64,000 nt of DNA from Alligator mississippiensis (GCF_030867095.1 NC_081824.1:117374162-117438161); one strand, 5' to 3'. Counted from the first letter of the stretch, positions 34,535 to 45,240 are shown. The notes: generated by a model from the letters alone, not told the origin. A program made the numbers and translations.

Positions 34535-36605
34535 ACAGATTCACAGATTCTCAGAAGTTTAGGGCTGGAAGTGACCTTGTGCGATTATCAGGTCCAGCCC
34601 CCCTGCTCTGGGCAGAAAAGATTGCTGGGGTCAAATAACCCCAGTAAAGTATGTGTCCAGCAGAGTCGTCCCTAGGGGTGTGCAGAGCCTGGGGCACATC
34701 AGCCTATGCGGGGCCTGGGGTGGTGGGGTGGTGAGCGGCCAGAGCCAGCAATGCTTGGTGGCGGCAGCAGGACAGCCGGCGGTGCTTGGCAGTGGCAGCG
34801 CATGGTGGCCGTGGCGGGGCCTCTGCGGCACTGATGACAGGGCCCCGCAAAGCATGGGGCCCGGGATGGCTGCTTCAATTTGCCCCCGCTAGGGACAGCT
34901 CTGGCATTCAGTCTCCTTTAGAAGATCTCCAGGGTAGGTGCCTGGCTGGTGAATAGTTGTTCACCTAGCCTCTGATGCTCACCCACGATATATTTGTAAG
35001 CTGCCACCAAATCCCCCCAAAGTCATCTCTTTTCTAGGCTGAATAGTCCTATATCTGTCAGCCTTTCCTCATATGGCTTGCTATTCAGACCTCTAATCAT
35101 ACAAGTGGCTCTTCTCTGGACTCTCTCAAGCTTCTCCACATCCTTCTTGAAGTGTGGCACCCAGAGCTGGATGCAGTACTCCAGCTGCGGCCTCACCAAT
35201 GCCAAGCAGAGCAGAAGAACTTCCTTAATTTTGCTTGAGATGCATTGAGACACGTCATGGTACTGTTTGCTCTGCTAACTATAGCATCACATTGGTGGCT
35301 CATATTCATTTTATGGTTAATTATGAATCCCAGGTCCCTTTCAGGTGTGGTGCTAGCTAGTATAGCACCACCAAACCTGTAAGTTGTTGAAAATTTTTCC
35401 TCCTCAGATGGAGCATTTTACACAGTGCTGAATAGCATCTGGTTCTGGTCTGTCCATCTAATTAATCTGTCTAGGTCCACCTGGATCATCAGCTTACCCT
35501 GATGCATGGCCGCACTTCCCCACAGCTTAGTGTCATTGGTGAACTTCGCCAGTGTGCTTTTCACCCCCACATCCAGATCATTGATGAAGTGGTCCAAGTA
35601 CCAAACCCTGGGGGAACCCATTGGCTACCTTCTGCCAGGTCAACACAAATCTGTCTAATAGTACTCTCTGGGTCCAACCCCACAGCCAGTTTCCCACCCA
35701 CCTAACTGTTGAATTGTTTAGCCCATAGTCCCCTAGTTTTACCTTAAAAGCTTCATGGGACACCAGGTCAAACGCCTCCCTAAAGTCCAAGTAAATGACA
35801 TGGACCTTATCTCCCTCATTGAGGTGGTAAGTAAATTGGTCATTGAAGGAATGAGGTTAGTCAGACATGACCTACCCACAGCAAAACCATGCCAACTGTT
35901 GTTCAGAATTTTGCCTTCTACTAGCATATGGACTCCTTGAGAAATTTTTAGAGGATTTTTCCTGGGATTGAGGTCAGGCTGATCGGCCAGTAGTTCTCTG
36001 GGTCCTCTTTCCTCCCCTTCTTGAAGATGGACACAACATTGGCCCTCTTCTAGTCTTCTGGGACCTCTCCTGAGTGGCACAAATTCTTGAAGAGGTTCGC
36101 TACCGGTCCTGCAGTGACTTTGACTAATTTGTTCAGCACTCGTGGATGGATTTCATCCAGTCCTGCTAACTTATAGCTATCCAGCCTCTCTAGCTGTTCT
36201 TTCACAAGCTCTACATTGACTGTTGGTATCATCCCTACTGTGACTATTCTGTGTCATATTTGCATTCAGCAGGCTATCACTCTTAGACTGGTGGAATATA
36301 GATGCAAAGTACTCATTCAGTTCAGTTTTCTTCTTAGTATCAGTGATCAGGTGTCCAGATGCATTGAAAAGTGTCTCTATGTTTCCACAGGTTTTCCTCC
36401 TGTTACCTACATACCTATAGAAGGACTTTTTATTGTCCTTGATTTCAGTTGCTAACCTGAATTCAGTCACCATCTTTGCTTTTCTAATCTGCCCCCTACA
36501 GGTGTGGGCCAATCTTATGTAGTTCTCCTAGAGGCCTATTCCTAGCTTCCATCATTGGTAAGCCTCCCTTTTCTTTTTCAAGTCCATGTTCTTTACACAG
36601 CAGCT
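34535..36605 (-). mobile_element. CR1 LINE inserted in the Harbinger SANT gene
   Basis: On the minus strand, a decayed CR1 ORF2 can be followed from LAHTCRGQIRKAKMV (about 36512) through NKKSFYRYVGNRRKT and DEIHPRVLNKLV, the motif A region MDFREAFDLVSHEAF (35790), the GFPQGLVLGPL motif, LAKFTNDTKLW (a decayed FADD motif) and LVRPQLEYCIQLW with RRATCMIRGL (35253-35023). Reading frames change several times. The 3' tail is the ACAGATTC-type repeat at about 34535-34555. The 5' end is truncated near 36605. It also contains a 243-bp hAT miniature. Confidence 0.85.
34661..34903. mobile_element. GC-rich hAT miniature inside CR1
   Basis: The ends CAGAGTCGTCCCTAGGGG and inverted CAGAGCTGTCCCTAGCGGG form TIRs. 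Flanks GTGTCCAG and GCATTCAG agree at five of eight positions. The CR1 sequence resumes on each side. The interior is GC-rich with repeated GGGGCC/GGTGG blocks and no coding content. Confidence 0.6.
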
Positions 36606-36890
36606 GGATGACATCCTCACACCTTGGGACCCTGGCTGGAGCCATGCTGTCTATTCCACCATGGGAGGTCTGTCTGAGCCTCCACAGTAGCCTGGCACCC
36701 ATGACAAGGTGTCAGAAGAGGAGGGCCAGGGCAGTGGAGGCTACGGTGGAAGACCACTGGGTGCTGGACACTGTCCTGACCCTGGCAGTTACCTCCACGT
36801 CTCCCGCTGTGCAGCTGCTAGCTGCAGCCCTGCTTACCTCCTGGCAGCTGCCTGCCACCCAGCCACAACCCCCCCAGTAAGCCTGGGCTG
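36606..36890 (+). pseudogene. Harbinger SANT/Myb-like protein, C-terminal part
   Basis: Directly after the CR1, the plus strand resumes with QLDDILTPWD, a typical linker following the SANT-like domain, then an acidic/Gly-rich stretch (KVSEEEGQGSGGYGG) and a Pro/Ala-rich end PATTPPVSLG. One stop interrupts it near 36689, and the product ends at about 36891. The tail overlaps the 3' end of the convergent transposase gene. Confidence 0.55.
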
Positions 36891-37960
36891 AGGTGCAGCA
36901 GCACTTTCACCAGCCAGTAGCCCCTGCCCCGGCACCTGCCCTTGGTCCCCTGCCACCCAGACCCCTGACTGGGCCCAGGCTTGCCTCTTGCCCCACTTCC
37001 ATGTGGCCCTGGAACAAGACCTGCTTGTAGTAGGGCCAATACCATGCATGGGCCCTGCTGGCCTGGTGCGCTGGCTGCATAAGGGGGAGCCAGCTGTGCT
37101 GGCAGAGCCACACCTACCTTTACCCCCAGGTGAGCCCCTTGCCACCAGCACACAGGCTGTTATGATGACCCAGGAAATGTTGGCCTCTGTGACCTTGAGG
37201 CAGGTCATGAGGGTGTGCCAGCATCCCTTCAGGCAGCCAAAGGCACACCCCACCAGCACACAGGTTCAACCCAGGCACCTGGTGAAGTGTGCCTGGCAGG
37301 GATCCAACTGGCTGGTGTAGGGCCACATGAGCCAAGGGAGTAGTGGGTAGGTGGAGGTCCCCAATGAGGAGGTACAGGCCTGCCACCATGCCCAGCTGGA
37401 GGTCCAGCACCTCTGCCACAAGGCTTCTGCTCTCCACCAGGCAAAGCAGAGCTCCAGAACAGGCAGGCATCATGGACAATGCCTACCCATCCAGTGCTCA
37501 CTTTGGTGAAGGCACCACAGTGGTTGATGATGGCCTGCCCTGCAGCACAACAGAGTGAAACTCCTGCCAGCTATAGTAGGGGCAGTCACTGTGGGGCAGG
37601 TGACAGGGATGTGGGGCCTATCCAGGGCCCCAATGCACTGGGGGAAGCTGAGGCCATAGAACCGCACCATCAGCTCCAGGGGTTCAGGAAACCAGAGCAT
37701 GGTGTGCCTCTGAACATCCTGGAGGGTGCCGCACACCTCCAGGACAGCCTCCCTTGAAGTTGCATTGCCCATGTGGAAGCAGTGGCCAATGTAGCGCAGG
37801 CTGGAGGGTGTGGCCAGCTTGAGCAGGGCAATGGCCAACTGGATGTCCGCAGGGAGAGGCTGCTACATGGTGCTGACCTGCCACTCCAGGTGCAGATGGA
37901 GCTGCTCAAGGAGCTCCAGAAAGGTGGCCCGGGTCATCCAGAATGACTCCAGTTACTGTT
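36850..37960 (-). pseudogene. Harbinger DDE transposase, inactivated
   Basis: The minus strand encodes a PIF/Harbinger transposase in at least three frame segments. First: AIALLKLATPSSLRYIGHCF then FPQCIGALDRPHIPV, with the first catalytic Asp at codon 37622-37620. Second: GWVGIVHDACLF, with the second Asp at 37471-37469. Third: VGCAFGCLKGCWHTLM then VTEANISWVIITACVL. In this family the third motif reads V-E-x-A-F-G-x-L-K. Here the catalytic Glu codon is GGG (Gly) at 37250-37248, so the DDE triad is broken as well as the frame. Related cellular protein: HARBI1. Upstream N-terminal sequence beyond about 37960 could not be assigned with confidence. Confidence 0.75.
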
Positions 37961-38664
37961 CATTGTCCCAGGTACTATGGATGATCTGCAGCCACTAATG
38001 CTGACTGGCCGGGCAGTCCTACAGGCAGCAGGGCTGGAACCCCCCCAGGAGCACATGAACAGCACCAGTGGTGGCATCCAGGTACACATCATCAGCATCC
38101 CTGCCAGGGTACATCCAGCAGCACAGGGTCTGGACAGCAACAACTCTATGGTAGGGGTCCAGAGACACCATGGTGAGCTTGCCCAGGCAGCCATACCATG
38201 CAAGGGATCGCCAAGGCTGAGACTGACTTGGGCCAGGTGGCAGTCACTATGGTGGCAAAGCAGGGCAAACAGGGTGCCCAGCAAGAGTCCAGGGTGCTGG
38301 ATGTTGCTGTCAGGGCCTCAGGATGGAGCAGGCATTGCACAGTGGGCACAGGCTCTGGTGGCAAAGCTGTAGAGCTCTGTGCCAGCAAGCTGCAGCCTGC
38401 TTTGAGCCAGAAAGGCAGGTAGCCAGGTAGCAGCACACAGGGCTGGCTTTTAAAGATGGCTTCTGGCCATAGGCAGCTTTAGCTACAGCCTCCAGCTCCC
38501 CCTGGCTGCTGCAGGGGGTCAGTGAAAGGCCAGAGGAGGCAGGAGCAGACTGCTGCCAGGAGCAGCAAATCTGCTCCCAAATGATCGCACGTGTAGGCAC
38601 CTGCCCAGAGTAACTTACTGCAGAGTAAATCCATCCAGCAGCATTTACATGTGTAGACACACCC

Positions 38665-39199
38665 ACAGATCACATTTGAGTCTGTTTTGACTGATCCAAG
38701 TCAATACCTGGCATAGCCCTTTACACAACTTGTCCTTTGACTGAATGGCAATCAATCTGAATTACCATTGATGGTCCCAAGAAAATGTGTTATCTTAGAT
38801 ACTTCAAAGGTACTTATAATGGGACAATGAGCTTGTAGGCCTTTGGTATCTCAGGATAAAAGGCTTTGTCCCTCTGTTTTAAAGGTTTGTCCCGTTCTAC
38901 ATACCTACCTTATTTCTGGGATGGCAATGAACCAGGATTAAAGGAAGGCTGGAGGAGAGAAGTGTTAGCACATTTAATCTTGCATACTTTACAGGTACTT
39001 AAAATTTAACAATATGTTTGTACATCTGTAGTATCCTAGGGCAAAAGGCTTTCTCCTGGAAGAAATTTGACCTCTGCTTTTAGCTGAAAAAATTAGAAGT
39101 CAGATCAAGAGGTTGCCAAAACACTTAAATCAGAATAGATTTCCTAATCAACAAAGGGACCTGGACAAAGCAAGCTTGTTGCAAAAGTAGAGAAGAGTA
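38665..39199. other. Intergenic, nothing recognised
   Basis: AT-rich sequence between the Harbinger relic and the first Gypsy piece. No LTR end could be defined here. Confidence 0.4.
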
Positions 39200-39830
39200 A
39201 TCCTTACCAAGTATACAAAGCTGAACACCTAGCTAGAAATGCAAAATGCGGAAAGTGCCACAAGAAAGGTTTATAGACAGTCATGTGCTGAACAAAAGGG
39301 GTAACATTCAGAGTCATTCTTCTTATGCTTCATACTTGTGTTGATAACCTAGATGAACCCTGGAACGTGGATTTACTAATTCATGGTAAACCGGCCAGTT
39401 TTAAAAAGGGCCTGTTACATGTATTGTCAGAAGCAGTACACAATAGTCTTCATTGCCAATCCAAGCTAAAGTCCACTAATGTTATCCTAGATAGCCCAGC
39501 AGGAGAACTGGACTTGAAAGGGTATGTAATAGATGAGACAACATATAATGACTATTTGTCAAGGGCCAGAGTAGAGGAAGGTCATAGGTTAATAACCTGT
39601 TGAGCTGTAATGTTGTAACAATAGAACTGACACAGAAGATTGAAGGAAGCATTTGGAGCATGCAAGTCTCCTGCATTGTGGATCACTGAAAATAAAGATG
39701 AAGGGGTAGTTCCCTAAAGTGTTAATACAGATCTCAGGATCCCAGTTTCCAGAAGGTCAAGGAGAGCTAGTCATAAAGGTAACAATGTAACAATAACAGA
39801 TCCTGCAGCATGAAACAGGATGAGACTGTA
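39200..39830 (+). pseudogene. Ty3/Gypsy gag end and protease relic
   Basis: The plus strand carries KCGKCHKKG (zinc-knuckle start, about 39250), then a protease-like region: NVDLLIHGKPASFKKG, LSEAVHNSLH, LKSTNVILDSPAGELDLKG and, after a gap, NDYLSRA. This is the order seen in Gypsy Pol proteins just before reverse transcriptase. The stretch that should hold the aspartic-protease D-T-G-A motif reads FKKGLLHV, so the active site is lost. Stops and frame changes are present. The integrase of what is probably the same element lies 4 kb downstream. Confidence 0.55.
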
Positions 39831-40425
39831 TAAATACATGTAGATCAAACACATTAACAAAACAGAGATGGGATGATATGTTTATCTTGCACTGGAAGAT
39901 ATAATCCCAAAGCTGTCAGATGTGCATTCTTTTCTGTTCAAGCAGGTTTTGGTACAACATATTGCATTCAGTGTCAAATTCATGCTACCGCATTTGGCTA
40001 ATACGCTTTCATTTTTTGTAACGGTGTTTTTATTGATTAATGTTTACATTTTGGTATTAGCGGAACTCCCAAAAGGCATCAATGAAGGTGTTTCTAGTCT
40101 TCACAGTGCTTAAGCATGTGCTTAATATAAGTGAGATCAGTGAGATTCAGGACATAAGAGCCTGACTCAGAAAAAGGGATTTGCATGCACAAGTTACTTT
40201 TTGGTTGGAAAGTACTGTATTTACCTGTGCAGTTCAGCAGAGTTTTACCTCTGTGTTTAAGCACATGTAAAGTTCTGTGCATTGTAGTGCTTAGGTAAGA
40301 ATGAATATGGATATAAAGATGTCATGTAAAAATGAAGATATTGTGTATGCTCAGCACTACCACCAAGTTCAATGAAATCTACAGCTTAGTGTATGAACCC
40401 TGACTGAGCTTCCTTGGGATTAGAG

Positions 40426-40764
40426 CAGCATTTCTCAACCCATGGGACGCGACCCAAAAGCGAGTCACAAGAATATATGAAAGGGGTGTGAACAAAAATG
40501 GATCAACAAACTTTAAAAATGGATTTTCTCTCTAAAGGAGAAAAACCTTGGAAAACCATGGCTTTTCCCTTGCAGGCTGGCAGAGTTCCAGCCTGCAAGG
40601 GCTGCTTGGGCCCTGCCCCCCACACTCACCCCCTGCCCCACACACAGGAGGGCTGGGGCCTGGGGGCAGATGGGGCAGTTGGTCAGGAGTGAAGGACACT
40701 GGATTGGGACTGGCTATCAATTTTTACAAATGGGTCCTGGTACAAAAAAGGTGGAGAACCACAG
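40426..40764. mobile_element. hAT miniature, 339 bp
   Basis: The left end CAGCATTTCTCAACC and the right end GGTGGAGAACCACAG are imperfect inverses. The flanks GATTAGAG (40418-40425) and GGTTAGAG (40765-40772) agree at seven of eight bases, a hAT-type duplication. A GC-rich middle gives open frames that are not genes. Confidence 0.75.
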
Positions 40765-40895
40765 GGTTAGAGCACTCAGCTAGGAAGTGGCAGGGTTGCT
40801 TTCTAGGGCCCCCTGCTCCTAACTCCCAGTCTATGGGGATTTGAGTCCATTTCTCCCACTTCCCAGTAAAAGTGGCCTAACTACCAAACATGGGC
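40765..40895. mobile_element. SINE-like repeat
   Basis: GGTTAGAGCACTCAGCTAGG at the left, and GGGGATTTGAGTCCATTTC with AAAAGTGGCCTAACTACC at the right, match the split repeat at 33.1 kb in order. The hAT miniature at 40.4 kb is inserted at its left edge. The family is unassigned. Confidence 0.35.
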
Positions 40896-41318
40896 TGGGG
40901 TAGGGTCATAGCACCTGCACCCCTTGTATTGATGCTGGCCCATTAGGCAGCCAAAAGTACATGAGCAATGTGGCCAGAAGGACAACAAGCAAAATTTGGC
41001 TTGACTTTACAACCCAGTGAGAAGAGTATTCCCCTGCAAGGGAATGGGCCCTAGCCCTGGGGACTATTTATGTTTTTTGCATGAAATACAAAAAACAGCA
41101 CTGGGAATAAGGGTCCAAGATCAGGACTCCCCGATGCCTCAGTAGGCTACAAAAGGAAGAGCTTTCTGTTCATTAATGCCTTCCATCATTTAATATTTCC
41201 TTGTCTTTCCTATCTTACATGTAGTAATGTAAATCTTTCACAAATAATTACATACTAAAAAACATTGTTAAAAGACTGTTACAAGATTGTACAGTTAAAT
41301 ACTCAAGAGTCAGGGAAT
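40896..41318. other. Intergenic, nothing recognised
   Basis: About 420 bp without recognisable features. Confidence 0.4.
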
Positions 41319-41766
41319 TAATATAGGCAGATAAGATTCTTTGGGTAAATAACCAACTAAATAGCTGGGAAAATTGTTCTTTGCAAGCTTTTGGGCACAA
41401 ACACCCTTCTTCAGGTATAGGGAGAGTCTGCTGGTGTTTTGTGTGCTCTACTGGGTGGAATAGAAGCCAAAATGCAAAATGCAGGTCTGTGAAAATCCAA
41501 ATGTGAAGATCAGAGGGAACAGGAGACAATTGGTGTGAGACAGGCAGGTGAGGGGAGAAAGGGGAAAGTTGAACTGGTAATAAAATGTAGCTGGTAAAAT
41601 GCAGACAGGTTACCTGGGGTTAGCAGGTGGCAGGCAGGTTATAATGTGCCATAAATGCAAAGAATAACTTTTCCAACTATTTAGCTTGTCTAATAAAACA
41701 TATCACATTTACTCAAAGAATCTTGTCTGGCTATGTACTTGGACCAACATGGCTACAACCAACAAC
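41319..41766. mobile_element. Palindromic PLE tail, copy 3
   Basis: The left part (41319-41640) is PLE 3' UTR and tail in antisense: AGGCAGATAAGATTC, TTCTTTGCAAGC, CACCCTTCTTCAGG and a GTGTGCTCTACTGGG block. The right part (41659-41766) is the sense tail: CTTTTCCAACTATTTAGC, CTAATAAAACATATC, CTTGTCTGGCTATGTAC. The inverted match covers the terminal portion of both. A CR1 starts directly after it at 41767. Confidence 0.65.
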
Positions 41767-43219
41767 CTCGTGGTCATCTGACCAGGTGCCAGGGGATTGG
41801 AAACTGGCTAATGTGGTCCCTATTGTCAAGAAGGGGAGGAAGGAGGACCCAAGTAATTATAGGCCTGTAAGCCTCACCTTGGTGCTCGGGAAGATCTTGG
41901 AGAGAATCATCAAGGAGCACATCTGTGGGGGGCCTGAAGGGGAGATCATGCTTAGGGGCAATCAGCATGGGTCCATCAAAGGCAGGTCCTGCCAGACTAA
42001 CCTGATTGCCTTTTATGACCAAGTAACTAAATCCTTGGATGTTGTGTTGCTGTGGATGTAGTCTTTCTAGGCTTTAAGAAGGCCTTTGACACTCTCTCTC
42101 ACCCCATCCTCATCAATAAATTAAGCGACTGCGGCATTGATGCCTGCACAGTTGGATGGGTAAAAAATTGGCTGATGGGGCGCACCCAGAGAGTAGTGGT
42201 GGACGGGTTCTACTCAACCTGGTGAGATGTGAGCAGTGGGGTACCCCAGGGCTCGGTCCTCGGGCCCGCACTGTTTAACATCTTCATCGGTGACTTGGAC
42301 GAGAGGGTAGAAAGCACGCTGTCCAAGTTTGCTGATGACAATAAGATGTGGGGCAAGGTGGACACGCTTGAAGGGAGAGAGAGGCTGCAGATAGATTTAG
42401 ATAGACTACAAAAGTGGGCAGATGAGAATAGGATGGGGTTCAAAGTAGACAAATGCAGGGTGCTGCACCTTGGGAGAAGGAATCCACAGCATGCATACAG
42501 GCTGAGGAGTTCCCCTCTTGAAAGCACAGAGGAAAGGGATCTTGGAATCATTATTGACTCCAAGATGAACATGAGCCGCCAATGCCAGACTGCAGCCAGC
42601 AAGGCCAGCCATACCTTGTCATGTATCCAAAGGTGCATCTCAAGCCAGTCCAGAGAAATGATACTCCCCCTCTATGCGACTTTGGTCAGGCCGCAGTTGG
42701 AGTACTGCGTCCAGTACTGGGCGCCACACTTCAAAAGGGATGTGGCCAGCCTGGAGAGGGTTCAGAGGAGGGCCACCCGCTTGGTGAGAGGGCAGCAGGA
42801 CAGGCCCTACAAGGAGAGACTGAAGGACCTGAACCTGTTCAGCATCAGCAAGAGGAGGCTGAGGGGGGACCTGGTGGCTGCCTACAAGCTCATCAGGGAG
42901 GATCAACAGCAAATAGGCAGAGCCCTTTTCTCCCCAGCACCACCTGGTGTGACAAGGAACAATGGTCATAAGCTGATGGAGAGTAGGTTTAGGTTAGAGA
43001 TCAGAAGGCAATATTTTACAGTTAGGGAGGCCAAAATCTGGAACCAACTCCCCAGGGAAGTGGTCCTTGCCCCTACCTTGGGCAAATTCAAGAGGAGGTT
43101 GGATGATCACCTCTCTGGGGTCTTGTGAACTCAGCATTCATTCCTGCCTGTGGCAGGGGGTCAGGCTAGATGATCTGTTCATGTCCCTCCTGACCCTAGC
43201 TACTATGAAACTATGAAAC
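41767..43219 (+). mobile_element. CR1 LINE, ORF2 second half and 3' end
   Basis: This is a 5'-truncated CR1 copy starting in the reverse-transcriptase domain: GDWKLANVVPIVKKG, DPSNYRPVSLT and QHGSIKGRSCQTNLI. A frame change near 42035 leads to motif A, then SSGVPQGSVLGP, LSKFADDNKMW (active-site FADD) and LVRPQLEYCVQYW, with a long open frame to 43128. An in-frame TGA lies at 42223-42225. Motif A reads FLGFKKAFDT, with Gly at 42070-42072 where the family has a catalytic Asp. The 3' UTR ends in tandem ACTATGAA repeats at about 43199-43219. It separates the two Gypsy pieces. Confidence 0.85.
42229..43128 (+). pseudogene. CR1 reverse transcriptase C-terminal frame
   Basis: A 299-residue open frame of the CR1 ORF2 just described. 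It includes motif B (GVPQGSVLGP), motif C (FADD), the thumb and the CR1-specific C-terminal segment ending NQLPREVVLAPTLGKFKRRL. It has no start codon of its own (it begins at a GTG after a stop), so it is part of a disrupted frame rather than a gene. Confidence 0.8.
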
Positions 43220-43699
43220 CGGGCACACTAATATATCCTTTATAATCAGATATATTAATAATTACATATATCTGAACCAGACATCCAATTACCACAGCAA
43301 ATTCAAAATATGTTTAACTTGTGGAAAAAAAGAATCATTAAAGAGTCACAGAAACCCACAAGCCATATTTTTATAAAAATTTAAAACAGACTACTACAAT
43401 AAACCAACCAAAAACTTCTGCTGTACACCACACTGGGGCACAAGGCCATAAAATACATATGTTCTAAATGGAAGGAAATTGCTTAATAATTGTTAAAGTT
43501 ATGCTCTTTTGCAGTGGTAGGCAGGTAACCTCTGGAGAAGAAATTGTAAATAAAATGTAGGATACCTCCTGGGTCATTAAAGAGCACAGAACAGGGACAG
43601 AGTTTGATTCCATAGTGGACTAGAATAAGTAAAAGAATCCTGAGAACCTGGAAAGATCAGCAGGCAAAAAGGAAAGACAAAAGGTAAGAACTTCTGATA
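43220..43699. other. Intergenic between CR1 and Gypsy integrase
   Basis: About 480 bp of AT-rich sequence. If the Gypsy pieces belong together, its reverse transcriptase and RNase H should lie here or upstream, but no similarity was found, so that part is deleted. Confidence 0.4.
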
Positions 43700-44170
43700 A
43701 CTTTGCTTTTGTCTGATAAACCAGGAGAGAAAGTTGGATGTCATTCCCTCCAGGCTAGATGGAGAGAAATATCACTTGCAGTAGACTTAATCAAAATACT
43801 TTTAACGACTGCATGCTTTCCAGATACAAGAGTAAGTATCATTGGAAAGCTTAAGAGTATATTTGCTTCCCAGGGAATTCCAGAGGAACTCTTACAAAAA
43901 ATGGGGGCACTATTTCAAAGATTTCATGGAAAAATATTATTTCCAAAACATTATCTTCCAGCCTTCAATATCCCTAAAGCAAATGCATCTGCTGAAAGGG
44001 ATATACATTCATCTATAAAAATTGCATGGCAGGATGAACCCTGTTTGGCAGTGTGAAGTTCAGATCAGCTTCCATTTTATCACCTAAGCAGATCTTTAGT
44101 AGACAAGTAACAGCCACCTTACTCACAGCAGAGAACAGTTTGCATTCTAGAGGCGCACACAAAAGTGACA
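43700..44170 (+). pseudogene. Ty3/Gypsy integrase relic
   Basis: The plus strand reads KLKSIFASQGIPEEL, then KMGALFQRFHGKI, then IPKANASAERDIHSSIK and DEPCLAV, and after a frame change at about 44053 FRSASILSPKQIFSRQ. This is the catalytic core of a Gypsy integrase running into its C-terminal part. In the family the second core motif reads S-D-N-G-P-Q-F. Here the Asp position falls in QKMGAL, so the second catalytic Asp is lost, while the Glu of the A-E-R motif is kept. It is probably the same element as the protease relic at 39.2 kb. Confidence 0.6.
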
Positions 44171-44177
44171 ATTTTCA

Positions 44178-44258
44178 CCTCATGTGGCCCCTGAAAGCAC
44201 TCTACAGCCATGATCAAACACAAGTGCATGGCTGCAGAGTGCTTTAAAAGGGTCCAAT
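44178..44258. repeat. Foldback repeat
   Basis: AAAGCACTCTACAGCCATG (from 44196) and CATGGCTGCAGAGTGCTTT (to about 44246) are inverted with a short loop, and a weaker match extends outward. It is probably the remnant of a miniature DNA transposon; no target duplication was found. Confidence 0.5.
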
Positions 44259-44829
44259 CCCATAACAATCTGAACCCTCATTACATGGGGCTGGGACTGC
44301 TGAGGCTGAGCAGTGCTGGGCCCCAGGTGACAGTCGCAGTGGTGGGGGGGCTGTGCAGTACAGCCTTATGTCCCTTTTTAAGAATGGTGACAATATTTGC
44401 ATTCCTTAGGTCAGTGGGAATTTCCTCAGTGCTCCTGATTTTGAGAAACAGTGTGTGGAGCTTTTTTGGTCATAGTTTCCCCACCAAAATAGAACGCCTC
44501 AGCTAGTATGCCATCAGGGCCAGATGCTTTGTTGTTCTTCATCTGTCTTATCACCTGGTGGACTTCTTCAGAGGATCCTTTACTGGATGCTTTGGGATGG
44601 ATTTGATGGTTTCATCAGTCACCATTGATTCTTAGTTCAGGAGCTTTTGGTGTACTCCTTCCAGCAGTTTTTGATTATTTGTTGTATGTAGCATGCCCCT
44701 GCATACAGTACTCACCTTGATTTGAAGGGGAGCTTGAAGAAAAAAATCTTTGACTGAGGTGAGTGATTGGTAGCAACTGGGAGCCAAGCCGGCTCCTGAG
44801 GCTGCTGCCAGCCCTGCCCTTGGACCGGC
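44259..44829. other. Intergenic, possible decayed coding relic
   Basis: The minus and plus frames here show no firm identity. Text near 44470-44560 (GGTCATAGTTTCCCCACC, then TCAGGGCCAGATGC) resembles parts of transposon coding regions in reverse, but I could not support a call. Confidence 0.3.
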
Positions 44830-45240
44830 CCAGAATTCTGGGTCTAGGGTTGTATGCCAGGTCTGATGCCAAGTCTGTATGTCAACTCCAGAGCCATATG
44901 CCAGTGTGCCAAGTCTAGGACTGCATGCCAAGTCCAGAGCCATGCACTGGTTCTAGAGTCATAAGCCAGGTCTGACCCTATGCACTGAGACTGGGACTGA
45001 GACTGGGATTGAGCACTAAATCCAGGCCAGATTTGGCACATGGCTGTAAAGCTAGCACAGTCCCAGGCTCAGTGTGCAGCCCCAAAGACAGCACACAGGG
45101 TCAGACCCAGCACATGGGCTCTGAAGCCAGTGCATAGTTTCAGACCCAAAGTTCAGTTTTGAACTCAGCACACTGGGTCCAACCTGGTGTATGGTTCCAG
45201 AGCCAGCCCATGGAGTCAGACCTGGCACGTTAGTTCTAGG
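44830..45240. repeat. Degenerate tandem repeat
   Basis: Units of roughly 19-28 bp recur: CCAGAGCCATATGCCAG (44888), CTAGGACTGCATGCCAAG (44915), CCAGAGCCATGCACTGG (44933), CTAGAGTCATAAGCCAGG (44953), and similar later blocks ending near 45200. The copies are strongly diverged. Its function is unknown; it may be the internal tandem region of an LTR. Confidence 0.45.

Larger units (their letters stand above)
33701..38664. mobile_element. PIF/Harbinger transposon, two-gene relic
   Basis: The termini GGACGTGTCTACATG (33701) and inverted GGGTGTGTCTACACATG (38664) are TIRs. ACA flanks both sides (33698-33700 and 38665-38667), a 3-bp duplication. Inside are the two genes expected of an autonomous PIF/Harbinger element: a SANT/Myb-like DNA-binding protein on the plus strand and a DDE transposase on the minus strand, arranged convergently. 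Both are broken. A 2.1-kb CR1 sits in the SANT gene, and a hAT miniature sits in that CR1. Without these insertions the element would be about 2.9 kb. Confidence 0.8.

Noticed and set aside
34132..34638. 168-codon frame as an unknown Myb-like host gene
   Set aside because: It is the SANT-like gene of a Harbinger transposon, frame-shifted and interrupted by a CR1.
44830..45240. CRISPR-like spaced repeats
   Set aside because: The units are degenerate with no constant spacers, in a vertebrate genome; it is an ordinary decayed tandem repeat.
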